Below, one piece after another: positions 11,791 through 23,833 of a stretch of 64,000 nt of DNA (the first letter of the stretch is position 1; every line of letters starts with the position of its first letter). Source of the DNA: Desmodesmus armatus (lineage: Eukaryota > Chlorophyta > Chlorophyceae > Sphaeropleales > Scenedesmaceae); contig VIIQ02000020.1 of NCBI GenBank assembly GCA_007449985.2, positions 620,001 through 684,000 of the forward strand, given 5' to 3'. Made by a program: the position numbers and the translations under genes. The notes beneath the pieces were generated by a model. The model had not been told where the DNA came from, did no database searches, and was given only the letters and a program-made list of their open reading frames with translations.

Positions 11791-13045
11791 ACTGTCGCAA
11801 CAGCCCCTCCCTACTGACGACAATTCCGACGTCAGGATTGTGCAGGGGCTGTGCCGGCGGATGGCAACGCCCTATCTAGTAGCGTTGACCATTGCACGGA
11901 AACGATCAACAGTTACTACTTAAACTAGTAGACACTGCTTGTGTGCAAGGTATGCAAGTGTGGGTGTTTCCACAGGCCTGATGATCCTTGTGCCATCATG
12001 AGTTGCCATCATGAGTGCCACCAGAACGGGCCGTTGGTTCAACCAGTGGATGTTTTTTGTGCCATGTGACATGGATGCCTTCCGCCACCGCAGGGTGCCA
12101 CAGCGTGCCACCCTGTCCCTCTGTCGTTGCCATTGGTGACGTTGAAACCCTTGTCCTTGACATGGCTTGGCTTGAGTTAACGTCCTTGTACAGAACAGCA
12201 AGCTTGTGCAGCTGTTTGTTGCAGGTTTGTGTGGGCAGTTGCGATAGGTGGAGGCGCTCACTGGTTTTTGGTTGGTGTAAAAGGCTTGAAATATGAGCAT
12301 TGTCTGAAGAGAGGACGGGGCCACACTACAGTTAGCGCAGTCATGCCACCATGTAAGATGTGAGTGCACATATTCTGCTGTTTGCTTGCCTAGCATGCAT
12401 GCTATATAGTTCATTCACTAGTGCTGATCAGCAGCAGCTAGGGGTGCTCTGCAGCTGCAGGGCATCTACCAAAGCTTTGAGCAGAATGCGCAGCATGTAT
12501 GAAGTAGAATTGGGCACTGATCTTGCGTTGCTGTGGCTCTCAATCATTTCTATGGCCATAGACGCTCTATGGATGCGAGCGTGCGAATTGATCGCACGAT
12601 GTGCTTCTACAACATTCCGGCGTTGGTGAGTGATATTCTTCCGAGGTTGTGATCACTGTGGCAGCAAACTCAGTCTGCCTATGTGCAAGCCCGGGCCACA
12701 CCTGACTCTGTCTGTTGCAAGGAAGGCTGGTTGAAGGCAGGTCGCCAGCGGCGCCAACGGCTGCAACATACTAATTATACTGTACAGAAACGAATATCTG
12801 ACTTCTGTAGGTTCTGCGAGAGGGCAGCATTGGGCCAGGGTAACTGCAGTTACACGCTGCTGACTCGAAGGTCGGCATCAGGAGCCAGCAATATGCGGGC
12901 ATATGTGAGTGCATGGAAGCTGACACGAAGGTCAGCATCACCCTATATAGTGCGCTGCGCGAAGTGGTTTGGTACATTTACCTGTTGAACTCCGCAAGTG
13001 ACCTGAATTGACCTCACCTCCATAGCCAGCAACGCGGCAACAGAC

Positions 13046-16000
13046 ATGGGTTCACACCGCTCAAAAGCCTCTCCATGCAACAGCAAGCTGCTGTTGCTGG
13101 TCGCTTTGTTCGCTTGCACACTCGGCAGCTTGCCCTCCGCGGTTCATGCACACGCATCTTTGCAGACTCCCACAAGCCGTAACGCAGTCTACTTCACCTC
13201 GTCTGGTAGTCTTCCCGGCCAGGGCCTCGGAGCCTGGTACGCCAATGGAGGCAACGGTCTGGGTCCCACACCATTCCGGCCTGCGGGCAGCCCGGGTGAG
13301 TGCCCTTCTTGTTCCCCCAACCTGCACGCAAAAGTTGCAGCCCTTATTTGCAGTCAACAAGCCTGCACGCAACTGCAAGCTGCATCAGCAGCACAGCAGT
13401 GTGTTTTCCCTTGCAACTGTTGCAAATAGCGCAAGGTGCTGTAGCATGAGGTATGCGACTGACCCACTTCTTTTGTGCGTGTTGCTGTTGCTAGGTGTGT
13501 GTGGAGATCCCTACCAGGAGTCCCCCTGGACCAACATCGCCAACTTCATGGGCGGCCCTGTGACCACCTACACATCCGGCCAGACCATCAGGGTGAACGT
13601 GAGGCTGCAGGTTAACCACGGAGGTCGGCTAACCTTCAGGATCTGTGACAGGAGGACAAGCCTTGATCAGAGCTGCTTCAATGCCCCTGGCCGCACCCTC
13701 CTCAGGTAACACTTTTGGGGCCCTCAACCATGTATCAAGACCGATCTACAGTTTACTCCCCCTGCGGTACATGCTTTTGGGTCAGGGCTGTTGCTAGGGG
13801 TTGCTGTGAAGAGACAGCATGTTTCTCTCCCATCAATGTAACAGCCTTTGCCACCACCACAGTATGGCAGGTGTCCTGTAATGCTGCACAGTCAGATACT
13901 CATGCATGCATGCAAGATCCGCGACACCACACGAGCTCAGTGTCAGGATCTCTTGCCTTGCCACCTGCACTCTTCTGCCTCCTGCACTGCAGGGCTGACA
14001 ACGGCAAGCCTCACTGGTACATCCTTTCCGGAAGCTGGGCCAACACCAACGCAGGGAACCCTGAGTTTGCGGTGATCGACTACAGGCTGCCTTCTGGCTT
14101 CTCATGCCCCACGGCTGCGTCCTGCAGATGTGAGTCTGCACTCGCAACATTTCCCAGCACTGGGGTGTAGCTATCTCGGAGGGCCTTCATGTGTGACTGC
14201 AGGCTGGCTTGCCCTGCGAAGCATGTTGGTGTGGCAGTCATTCAGGCATCCCTAGCCATGCTTTTTGACATTCGACGAGGCCAGCGGTCATGTCATATGT
14301 GATGTTTGTTGTAGGGCCCAGCTTGCACTTATGCATATTATGATAGCAACCATGGCAAGCTGCCTTTGGCAAAGGGTCCAGTGAACTTCACTGGGCCTTT
14401 TCAGGCTGTATATTTCACTAAGTGCCTTTTTGGGCTGTATACTTCACTAAGCATACTTGCTGACAGCTGTGCTGCTGCTGTGCTGCTGCTGTGCATCTGC
14501 AGGGAGTACTTCACCTACAATACCTGGTAAGCGCCCCTGGCAGCGCCAGGTTTCAACACGGTGCAGGATAGTCAGCAAGTAGATTGCATGGCATGATCTG
14601 GCTACTGGGCTGAGGCATATGGTCCACTGTACAAGGGCCTTGACTGTGACAGACTCTCTGAACATAGCAAAATCAAAGGCTATCTGGAGCCTCCAGCGCA
14701 AGATTTGCTTTGTGGGCTACAAAACCAAACTTTGGATTGGTTGGTTGGACTACACTCGGGTACGACTGTAGCTGCTTGCTGCTGGCTGCCTTCTGCTGTC
14801 ATTTGCCGCAGCCTCGAGCAGTGCCCAAGGGAGGACTGCGGGTTCTACGCAGACAGAAGGAATGCCATCACTGGCCAAGCTGGCCCCCTGGCCTTCTGCT
14901 ACACTCCTGGTGCCAACGCACCAGAGATCTTCCTGTGAGTTGTGTGTCAGGCGTCTTGTCAACTGAAAGCATCATGCCTACCTGCTGCAGGCAGGTTGCA
15001 ATTTGTTAGCGCAGGCAGCCTCAACGAGCCCCTGCCAGCAGCCAGCAAATACAACAGTGCATGCACTGCAGAAAACACCATGGTCTGAAGCCAGCCATCA
15101 GCTCCCTTGCCTCTGTAAAAAGAATGTCTGGAAGCAAGCCTTGAGTCAAAGTTTGTCTGTCCGAACCCTACAACCCCTACTCGGATTAGGGTTTGTTCAA
15201 CGGCGGCATTCCCTCTCAGAGGGCCAGGGGTGGGACCATCCCAACACTGTTGGATGGTCCTGCCAATTGTGGCACAATTCGCGAAAGGTTTCAGCAACTT
15301 GCCAGCCTGACGCTCAACATCTGTCGAGGACATGCATGCATGGCCCTGCCCACTGTGCTGTTGTCCCGCTGGTCCTACAGGAACTGTGCTGACATCGTCA
15401 TCAACGGTGGTGGAGGCGGTGGAACTGTCCCCCCTCCATCCCCTCCCACCAACACCTGTGGCAAGTGCAACCTCCCTGCAATGTCAGGAGGGTGCAAGTG
15501 TGACAGCAACTGCAACTGCCTGCCGGGAACAGGTGAGATCATCTCAGATGCAGCCTTGGAGGCTGTGTGCTTACAGTAGGCAGCTTTTTCAATGCTGGTG
15601 ACCTGAGCCCCTCATGTGCATTGTTGCCAACAATGGCATTTGCTACTACATTGGACTCCAATAGTGCAATCGGATTGCACTATCACAGGTCTTTGTGCAA
15701 TCAGCAGTACTATACTCTCACACTGTGCTGGCAGCAGGCTGAAACTTGCCACTGTTGCTACTCTGCCTGTCTGTGCTCTCACACACCCTGACCCTCAGGT
15801 GGCGCCAGGTGTGACAAGTGTAACATCCCTGTGGCTCAAGGAGGGTGCCAGTGCAACAGCAACTGCGACTGCATTACATCAGGTGAGCCTCAAGCCCAAG
15901 TTGCAACCCCAATTGGGGCTTGGCCCCTGCAAACTGCAACACTAGATCTCTTCAAAAAGGCCACATGCCACACATGTTCTGGACTCAGTAGCCTATTGGC

Positions 16001-17477
16001 TAGCCAGCTAGGCATGCATGCATGCCATGCACATGATGTGAATTCAGTGAGTTCTATAAGCCTTGTGGGACCCCTTGGCCAAACTTATGGTGATCAGCTA
16101 GCTAGTCATCAGTCCACGAAAGACTGTGCCTGTGTCACTCCATGCCATTCGGATTCCATGCAATCGGAATGCACAACTAGCCTGTAGAATGTGACCCATG
16201 TGTCACAACGTAATGATTGGTGAAGGCAGCCCTGCATACCGGCACATGTACTGCAGGCCGGGCCTGGCCTGACCCGCCACTGGCCAACTGGCCTGGCTCC
16301 CAGGGACCGAGTCTAACACGACGAATGTGCTGTGCACTCTCCGCCTCACAGGTTGCTCCACAAACTGCCCCACCGTCACCAACTCACAGTGCCAGTCAGG
16401 TGAGACTGTGCTGGTGCTCTGCCATGATGCAATCAATATCGATGATACTCCCACCTCATGTGAAGCCAGCGGCTGCATCACACTCCAGATTTCCCATACC
16501 ATGCCTAGTAGGCACTTGGTTCCATGTCTGCTCAATGTGCATGATTCACAGTGATCCCCTGCGCAGCCGAGTTCGGTCTCCACCACTCACAGTGGGGTGA
16601 AGCCATACGGTACGCCATCATGGGCCCCCCACATCTGTTTCTTGTCAACTGGTAGAAGATGTTCACCATACTGCTGTTGCTGTGCACTGCTTCCTCCTGC
16701 ACAGGTGGTGGCTGCAACACAGCAACAAGGACCTGCAACGCCATCACCAACCGCGCCGACGGCACCACCTGCACCGGAGGAACCTGCAGGGGTGGCGTCT
16801 GCCAGACTTCCTCCACCGGAGGCTCCTGCTCTGGCCTCACCGGTCAAGCCATGGCAACCTGCTTCTGCGGCCGCAACCCTATCGGTTACTACCAAGACAC
16901 AGCTAACGCTTGCCGTGGGGGCATCTGGTGCTACGCTGGCGGTGCACAGTACGTGCCGTGTGCCCAAGGGACCCTGTACGATGCAAATCTGAGGGTTTGC
17001 AACTGGGCAAGCCAAGTCACTTGCCCGGCTGTCCGTACTGCCAGCACGGCTGCATCAACCTCCCGTACTGCCAGGCGCCGTGCCTCCTTGAAGGGTGATG
17101 TCACAAGGACACCAGCTCAGACCGCGGAGGAGGCGGCTGCTGCTGCTGTGGCTGCAGCGGCCGTCGCTGCCGCCCAGCCCGCCGGCATTGACAACAGCAC
17201 TTTTACAGATCCCGCCGCTGCAATCGCAGCTTCTGCTGTGACTGATGGCGTCACTCAGGAGGTTCCTGCTGCATTTGTGGCCCCTGAAGCTATTGGTGCT
17301 GCGGGTGTGAACGCAGCAGAGCCAACAGCTGCTGCTGGCGTTGATGCAGTTGGCGACGTTGCTGCAACTGGGGTGGACGGTGTTGCTGGTGTGGTTGCTG
17401 ATGCCACTGATGCAGCAGTTGTCACTGAGGCAGGAGCTGTGGTGGCTGATCCTGCAGGTGCTACTGTAGCACCCTAG
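13046..17477 (+). CDS. Secreted AA15-like copper monooxygenase (LPMO) with Cys-rich modules and CBM14-like domain
   Basis: Inferred to cleave chitin- or cellulose-like polysaccharide oxidatively outside the cell. Exons: 13046-13295, 13495-13705, 13993-14129, 14503-14526, 14812-14934, 15381-15532, 15799-15882, 16352-16399, 16705-17477 (about 600 aa). A 35-residue signal peptide ends AVHA, leaving His36 as mature N-terminus, as LPMOs need for the copper histidine brace; the second brace His is in QVNHGGRLTFRIC. Other AA15-type landmarks are GVCGDP, EYFTYNTC and PEIFLNCADIVI. Exons 6-8 encode small Cys-rich modules (CGKCNLPAMSGGCKCDSNCN; CDKCNIPVAQGGCQCNSNCD). The last exon has a peritrophin-A/CBM14 pattern (GYYQDTANACRGGIWCYAGG, then CNWASQVTC) and an Ala/Val-rich low-complexity tail. 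One junction, exon 3 to 4, is off by a single base: GGGG rather than GGG at 14,502 would restore the expected Trp-Glu-Tyr. Substrate is unknown. Confidence 0.85.
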
Positions 17478-19800
17478 ACTGGGAAAGCCAATTTCAGTGC
17501 GTGGCTAGGCTGATGACAGCTACTACTACGTGCTGCACGTGCCAGTGCTGTTGATTGGGTTGGCTTGCCTGCCAGCAGCTTGCTTCAAGCAACACTGTGC
17601 CTGCCTGTAGGCCACAGATGGTTCTGGCATACGATGTGATCATGCTTGTTGGTTGACAGGGTGGTTCCTGTTGTGACGTTGTTTGTTTGTGTGGCTAAGC
17701 TGGGGCTACCCCCAGCCCAGCATGCCAGCGCAGGCATGCCTGGAGCGCCAAGATCAATAGGAAGTTTCTAGAGATAGTCTTGCATGCATGTTGTTGCCTT
17801 GGAAGCTTTGGGTGTCAGACTGGCTGCCTGTGCTGCAGGCTGGGCACAGCTGACCAACAACGGATGTGTGAATCATGCCTCACCCATACACCTCCATGCT
17901 GCACTGGTAGCTGTGATGCTCTGAGGGCCAGTGGCAGTCATGCTGGTGTGTCGCAAGGGCCACCCCTTGGCCAAAGGGTCACTCCGTGCTGTACTGCAAA
18001 ATGCATGCCCCTTTCTACAAAAAGCTTGGAGCCTTGGCTCGTCTAAGGCTTGGCTGGTCAAGTTGCTGTTGTGGTTCTGAGGCGAGTGTGGTGGGCAGCT
18101 GGCTTTACAGCCCATGTACACATGTTTGATGTGGTCGTGCTATGGTTTCTTTGTGACCCTGGTGTTTTTATCTGATGAGTACTTTGTGATGTGGTTGTGT
18201 CTGTGGAAGACAACCCAGCATAGCCGCCTATGCCGCTGGTCACCAGCGGTTGCGGGGAGGTGCATTTGCATTGGGGTTCAACCCTGAGGGCGGACAGCTC
18301 AGCACTTATGCGCACTACCCCTTTGTCAGCCTTTCCAGATGTTTCTGATGGGATCGCCACACAGTCAAGCGTCACAAGGTGTGTAGCCTTACCAAGGATG
18401 GTTTGGTTGCCAGTCACTCGGGATGATAATGAGGCACTAGTGAGTACTCACGTGATGCTGGGGTTTGGAGCACACGTGATGTGTGGGTTTGAAGCCCTGT
18501 AAGACGCCTGGTCAAGGGTCAGGAAAGGGCCCCCATACCAATCAGGCATGCATACTTGCGTCGTGGGTGGTTCTGACTGTCTGTTAGGTGGACTGCCTGT
18601 TGGCAGCAGGGGTGTTGGCACCCAAAGTGCAACAATCACCACCACAGCCGGTTGAATGATACCCATGAGGAAGTCCAATGTTCTGCAACCTGTTGACAGT
18701 CCACTGGCGGCGTTGGTTGTGGGCCACCCAGTTGTACGCTTTTGTTGTTGTCATGTGGGCGTTGGGGCAGTTGCCAGTTGAGGCAACCTGGCAGGTTGCT
18801 CAGCAAGGCAAGTTGGATATATCTGGCAGGCTGTGCGCCTCGGCTGGTGTGGTTTGTTCAGTGGCTGATGGCGTGATGCTCTCTATCACCTGCTGTTCAG
18901 GACCCCATACATAGCCAGGATACTGTAACATGTGATCTGGCTGTTTTTAAAAAGTCATCACAGCATGTCGTTTAGTAAGTGACTCGAACCTTCAACAACT
19001 TGTCAGCAACAACACAGTGCAATATTACAATGCACTCACAACTGCACTATACCATCATAATCCCATGAGCAGATCTGCCCGCTGGCTAGTGCGAGGGAAA
19101 AGAGATAACCCCCTGCAATGCTGGTATTGGTATTATAAGCCACAAACAGCCCTGGCACCCTAGGGTAGGCCTACCCCATCAGAGCAATGATGCATACAGC
19201 ATGCCTCCCTGCTTGCCAGGTGTGGCCATGTTTCTAGTCATCTGCACACTTACACAGCTGTGCACCCCAATCACAAAGCATGCTCCTTCACAACCAACGC
19301 CCTTACCCCCACCAACACTGCACAAGCATTGAATAATATCAGCTTTTGGGTATTGCCTATGAGACTAACCCTATAGGTATTTAGTGCACTAGTAGAACAA
19401 GGACCAGGAGTAGGATGGACAGCATATCCTCCTCTTAGTAGTGCATAGAGTCACTCTGGGGCCAGACCGCACTACTACCCACACAAACTTGAGTGGGCGG
19501 CATTGAGCGCTGTATAAGCGGTCCACCACAGTATGATACCGAACACTGCACAACCATGCCCAACGTGCCTGCACCCACAAGACCCCGACAAATGTCAGCG
19601 CAACACAGCAATTGCATAGCTGCATTGGGATAGATCAAGGAGAGTGCGCTAAACTGAGGCCACAGCCGTCTTCACGGCACATAGATGCAATAGAGAATGT
19701 GATGTACAAAGGTTTCAACATGCACCCAATTGTGACAGCACAGCTACAAGCAGCAACAGGGATGAACCAGCCAACACAAAACAAGTACAAGGGTAGCGCT
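17478..19800. other. Intergenic region without a supported gene
   Basis: No frame shows a domain or splice chain. Sequence near 18,900-19,450 is A+T-richer with short repeats. The right edge runs into the tandem copies of the Gln-rich gene's terminal exon (19,800-20,455). No clear TGTAA follows the LPMO stop within 300 bases. Confidence 0.5.
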
Positions 19801-20455
19801 GCTGCATGCCCATCACCCTGTGAAAGCTTTACACCACGAGCTCAACTGGGTCACCCAGCTGAAGCAATGAAGGCAGGCCCCAGCGCTGCTGCAGCTTCTC
19901 ATGACCCCAAATCCACAGCAGCAACCACAACCCGGCTTAGCTGGCAAACACAGCCTGTATAGGTGAGGAAGGACGCCTCCCCCTCACGACGGCGCCCAAA
20001 CCCCGTCCCTAATCCTCTGCTGCTGCTGCTGCTGCTGCTGCTGCAGTGGTGGTGCTGGTGCTGGGGCGCAGGTCGCGCCGCTGCATGCCTGCCACCCTGT
20101 ACAAACTCTGCACCACGAGCTCAACTGGGTCACCCAGCTGAAGCAATGACGGCAGGCCCCAGCGCTGCTGCAGCTTTTCGTGACCCCAAATCCACAGCAG
20201 CAACCACAACCCAGCTTAGCTGGCAAACGCAGCCTGTATAGGTGAGAAAGGACGCCCCCCCACCCACGACGGTGCCCACACCCTACCCCTGACCCTCTGC
20301 TGCTGCTGCAGTGGTGCTGGGGCGCCGGTAGCCGCCGCTGCATGCCTGCCACCCTGTACAAACTCTGCACCACAAGCTCAACTGGATCGCCCAGCTGCAG
20401 CAACGCTGGCAGGCCGTAGCGCTGCTGCAGCTTTTCATGGGCCCCAACCCACAGC
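19800..20455 (-). repeat. Three downstream tandem copies of the Gln-rich gene's terminal exon
   Basis: On the minus strand the block coding HEKLQQRWGLPAL, LGDPVELV and QSLYRVAGMQR, followed by a CAG run and CCTGTATAGG, recurs at about 20,250-20,450, 19,965-20,240 and 19,800-19,955 (partial), in units of roughly 240-280 bases. The same words occur once in the real exon (20,480-20,690). The copies have drifted frames and lie after the stop, so they are probably 3'UTR or intergenic. A TTACA (TGTAA on the minus strand) occurs at about 19,829. Confidence 0.85.
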
Positions 20456-23400
20456 TTAGCTGGCAAACGCAGCCTGTACAGGCGAGATCGGCCGCCCCCC
20501 ACCCACGACGGCGCCCACACCCTGTCCCTGATCCTCTGCTGCTGCTGCTGCAGTGGTGGTGCTGGTGCTGGGGCGCGGGTAGCGCCGCTGCATGCCTGCC
20601 ACCCTATACAAGCTCTGTGTGACAAGCTCAACTGGGTCCCCCAGCTGCATTAATGCAGGCAGGCCCCAGCGCTGCTGCAGCTTCTCGTGCACCCAGGCCT
20701 GCAGGGGGGCTGTGCCATCCTTTTGGAGGATGTAGCGGAAGAGGTTGTCGCAGTGGTCCCGCACCTGCCATAGCTCTGGCTGGGCCATGAAGGCAGCGAG
20801 GTCGTGGGCACCCTGTGGGCAACAAACATGGGAAGGAGGCAGGCAGGCACAACATGATGGGTTGTTGGCAAGCAAGGTGAGGTTCAAGGTATCAGCGCGC
20901 TAGGTTGGAGCAGCATAAGCAACCATGCAAGGTCGCAACAGAGGACAGCTCTGGCTGAGCCATGAATACGGCCAGGTCATGGGCACCCTGTGGGGCCGCA
21001 ACGGGGGATTGGGGGCAAAGGATTGGACGGAGGGAAAGCACATGGCGTGAACTAAAGTGTTGGAAGCTGTGCAGGGTGGAAAAGAGCAACCAAGCAAGTT
21101 GGGTGGAGCAGGATCATCTATCAAACCGCTACAACAAGGCTCTGGCCGAGCCATGAAGGCGGCAAGGGTGTGTGCACCCGTTGGCAGGGGGGGCGGCCGG
21201 AGTGATGAACCACATGAATAAATAAGTGAGTGAGTAGGTGGGTGTGAAAGCACAGCAGGGCGCACGAATGACAGGTTGCACCCAAGTAGGTTGCACAGCA
21301 CAGCTCTGGCGGATCCACTGGGGTCCTTCAGAAGGCAGCGGGCGGGGGGGGGGGGGGGGGTGCACTCTATCACCACTCATTCTAGCCGTATGCAGCTGCC
21401 GATCATACAATTGGCAAGGGCAGAGTGTATTCATGATAAACATTTTCAGGATAAGAATTAATGCCGTAATGATTCTTCGCATGCTTCCAATGTTTCTGCG
21501 GGGATGCCCTGTCTGCAATGCTATGGTGCACTGCGGGTGTGAAACAGGCACTGCAACGTAGCATTGGAGTGCCTGTTTCACACCCGCAGTGCACCATAGC
21601 ACTGGAGACAGGGCATCCCCGCAGAAACATTGGAAGCATGCGAAGCCATGGATGCATTTGGAACCAAGGAGGAAGTCACTACAGTACTCCTTGGAACAGC
21701 AACGTCAAAACAGTCCTCATCAAAGCACAATATCACTTACCCTAGCCGAGTGCAGCTGCCGCCCATCTCCGCAATGCACCATGGCATTGGGGAACATGTT
21801 CTCATGCTCCAGCGGACTGAAATCACCACTTGATAGCACCAGGCAGTCATACACACACCCCACACCACTGCTGCCGCTGCTGCTGCCATTGCTGCCACTG
21901 CCGCCCCCACCACTGCTGCCACTGCTGCTGCTGCTGTCAGTGCTGCAGCGACCTGGTAAGAACCGCAGCCCCTCAACTACCGCCATCGGCTGCTGTCCAA
22001 GATCTGGCCTGTCCTGCAGCTCATACAAGACAGTATCCTTACACCCCGCCGGCCCTGCCACCACCCGTAGCTGCTCTGCATTCAAGGCAGCAGCCCAAGG
22101 CTTTACCCATACTGCTGCTGGCCCTGCCGGCCCCTGTAGCTGGTGCACAGTCACCCACAGCAGCTGCTGATGCTGACCGTACTGGGACTGCAGGGCCCGC
22201 AGCTGCCGCTGCAGCATGCTCAGCTTCGACTGGCCCTTGCTACTGCTGCTGCCACTGCCGTTGCCACTGCTGCTTGTGCCGGAATCCTCAACCTCTGCCT
22301 CTGTTTGAAGGCTGAGGAGGTGGGTTATGTCGACGCTGATGGGACCAGAGTTTGCAGGCAGCTGCTGCAGACCGGGGGGCAGCTCCTGCTGCTGCGGCTG
22401 CTGCTGTTGACGGCTGCCAAATGACCTGCTGCTGCTGCTGTCCCTGAAAACATGCCACAGCGGCTGCTGCGGCTGCTGCTGTTGCTGGCATGGACCTGCT
22501 GAGGACTGGGGGTTGCCGAGTGAGGCTTTGACAGCTTGCTTGGGTGACCTGGGCGATGTGGTCCTGCTGCTGCTGCTGGTGCCACGACGGTAGAGAGCAG
22601 CAGCAGCTTCAGCTTCGGCAGCATAGCTGTCTGCTGCATATGCTGCTATGACAGCAAAGCTGCCTCCCCTGCTGTAGCTGCCGACTTGCGGCTGCACCGC
22701 ATGCTGCTGCTGCTGCAGCTGCTTTGGGACTGGTGCTGCTGCTGCGGCCCGTGGGCTGGCGCAAGCACTGCTGCTGCTGGTGGGTCGGGATGCTGCAGCA
22801 CTCGCATATGCATGCTGCTGCTGCTGCTTCCGCCGCGCCTGCCGAGCAGCTGCCAGCTCCGCATGCGGTGAGGTGAACTGCTGGCGGGTGAGCGCAGGGC
22901 GGGCAGCATTTGCTGCTGCTGGTGCTCCTACTGCTGCTGTTGTGCTGCTGCTGTTGCTGGAGGGGCGGGCCTCCTGTTGCTGCTGCGGTTGGCACTGGGT
23001 TTGCTGCCTACTGTGAGAGGCAGCAGACAGCATGCGGGCTCGATGCTGGCGAATCTGAGCATGTGGGGTAGCAAACTGCTGCTGCTGCTTCAGCGATGCG
23101 TTTAGATGAGGGACCTGCGAACCCTGCTGCTGCAGCAGGTGGGCTGACAGCTGCTGTGGTGACTGTGATGGTTGCAAGTGCTGCTGCTGGGCTAGGCGCG
23201 GTACCCAGGTTTGGGGTCTGCGTGGGCCCTGGGGTCTGCTGCTGCGTAATACTACTTTGGAAGAGGGCTGCCCAGGCCTATTCCCATGCGTTTGAGGGGA
23301 TCTGAAAGCTGGGTTGCTGGCGGGGCCCATGGCTATGCTGCCCTGGCACAACAAACACTGCCAGGAGGGTTCGGTACCTAGCAGTCGTGCTGGAGGCCGC

Positions 23401-23456
23401 AACAGGAGGCTGATGCTTCTAACTGGAGATCCTATGCGAGCCACAACCTTGAGCAT
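20456..23456 (-). CDS. Gln/Ser/Ala-rich protein of unknown function, possibly organelle-targeted
   Basis: Two exons: 23456-21741 and 20812-20456 (about 690 aa), joined in phase 0 across AGG|GTAAGT and CCCACAG|GGTGCC. The open frame extends upstream to a stop near 23,640 without another ATG, so I chose the ATG at 23456. It gives a basic, acid-free leader (MLKVVARIGSPVRS, then LLLRPPARLLG) resembling a mitochondrial or plastid presequence. The middle is poly-Gln/Ser/Ala with a repeated motif QQF(A/T)(T/S)PHA. The conserved-looking part is C-terminal: LLWVTVHQLQGPAG, VLYELQDRPDLG, CLVLSSGDFSPLEHENMF, then across the intron GAHDLAAFMAQPELWQVRDH and LFRYILQKDG. I do not recognise the family. Its intron (20,813-21,740) holds echo copies of both flanking exon ends and a long hairpin. 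It is head-to-head with the makorin gene. Confidence 0.72.
20945..21401 (-). repeat. Exon-edge echoes inside the Gln-rich gene intron
   Basis: Minus-strand copies of the exon 2 start (GAHDLAAFMAQPEL) with its upstream acceptor occur at about 20,947-20,993 (GAHDLAVFMAQPEL), 21,138-21,182 (GAHTLAAFMARPEP) and, decayed, 21,300-21,335 (PPELCC). A copy of the exon 1 end (RQLHTAR for RQLHSAR) lies at 21,381-21,401. A poly-G run sits at 21,343-21,360. Confidence 0.8.
21475..21645. ncRNA. Long near-perfect hairpin carrying a fragment of the host gene's exon
   Basis: Arms 21,475-21,556 and 21,564-21,645 are reverse complements with about three mismatches over 82 bases; the loop is 7 bases. The arm segment 21,516-21,536 matches the Gln-rich gene's own exon (minus strand of 21,769-21,789) at 19 of 21 positions. 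The structure fits a pre-miRNA or inverted-repeat siRNA source, but transcription and processing are not shown. Confidence 0.6.
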
Positions 23457-23833
23457 GAAGGAGCCAGCGTGGCAAGAATGTTGAGGCAGATCTCTGTGCT
23501 GCTCTGCCTGTTCAGAAAAAGGAGACGCAAGCAGGGAGCAGGATGCGTTCAGTTGATTTCCTGAGGTTACGCTAGACTGAAAGTCCCCTGCCGAGGCACG
23601 ACCCACCGCACTTGGGGCGCAAGGCCTTGCCTAGGGCACAAGGTGAGGTGAGGTAAGGGTAGGGAACAGAGTCGCACATACAGTGAATCGGACATAGTAG
23701 CACTGAACGTGTATTCCTCTGCAGCACCTGTCGTGTCCGAAGCAGTTTGCTTACTTTATCGGAACAGCTTTTTGCCTTGAGAGCACGCCGTGGACGCTGG
23801 AACTCTGCAGTTGTTGAGCGTGTGTAGAGCAGG
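23457..23833. promoter_or_regulatory. Shared divergent promoter region between the Gln-rich gene and makorin
   Basis: Only 377 bases separate the two inferred start codons, which point away from each other, so both promoters must lie here or overlap the 5'UTRs. Purine-rich direct repeats GGTGAGGTGAGGTAAGGGTAGGG occur at 23,642-23,665. No TATA box is obvious. Confidence 0.5.

Larger units (their letters stand above)
7864..13045. other. Gene-poor region with old dispersed repeats
   Basis: I see no supported gene here. Open frames such as 8,785-9,273 (+) lack motifs, splice context and codon bias. Visible content: paired TTCAGA-rich blocks at 8,125-8,330 and 10,735-10,960, a 46-bp tandem duplication at 11,157-11,249, the second copy of dispersed repeat A at 11,465-11,790, and a short direct repeat (ACTCGAAGGTCGGCATCA and its variant) at about 12,864 and 12,925. 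Confidence 0.5.

Noticed and set aside
15193..15380. LPMO coding in the frame before 15,381
   Set aside because: The PEIFL|NCADI join between 14,934 and 15,381 is perfect, so the open frame upstream is intron.
16659..17015. Minus-strand and alternate-frame ORFs over the LPMO last exon
   Set aside because: Shadow frames of a Cys/Ala-rich exon; only frame 1 carries the CBM14-like Cys pattern in phase with upstream exons.
23457..23606. Upstream extension of the Gln-rich ORF to 23,606
   Set aside because: The first codon there is GTG and the frame has no ATG before 23,456; nuclear algal genes start at ATG.
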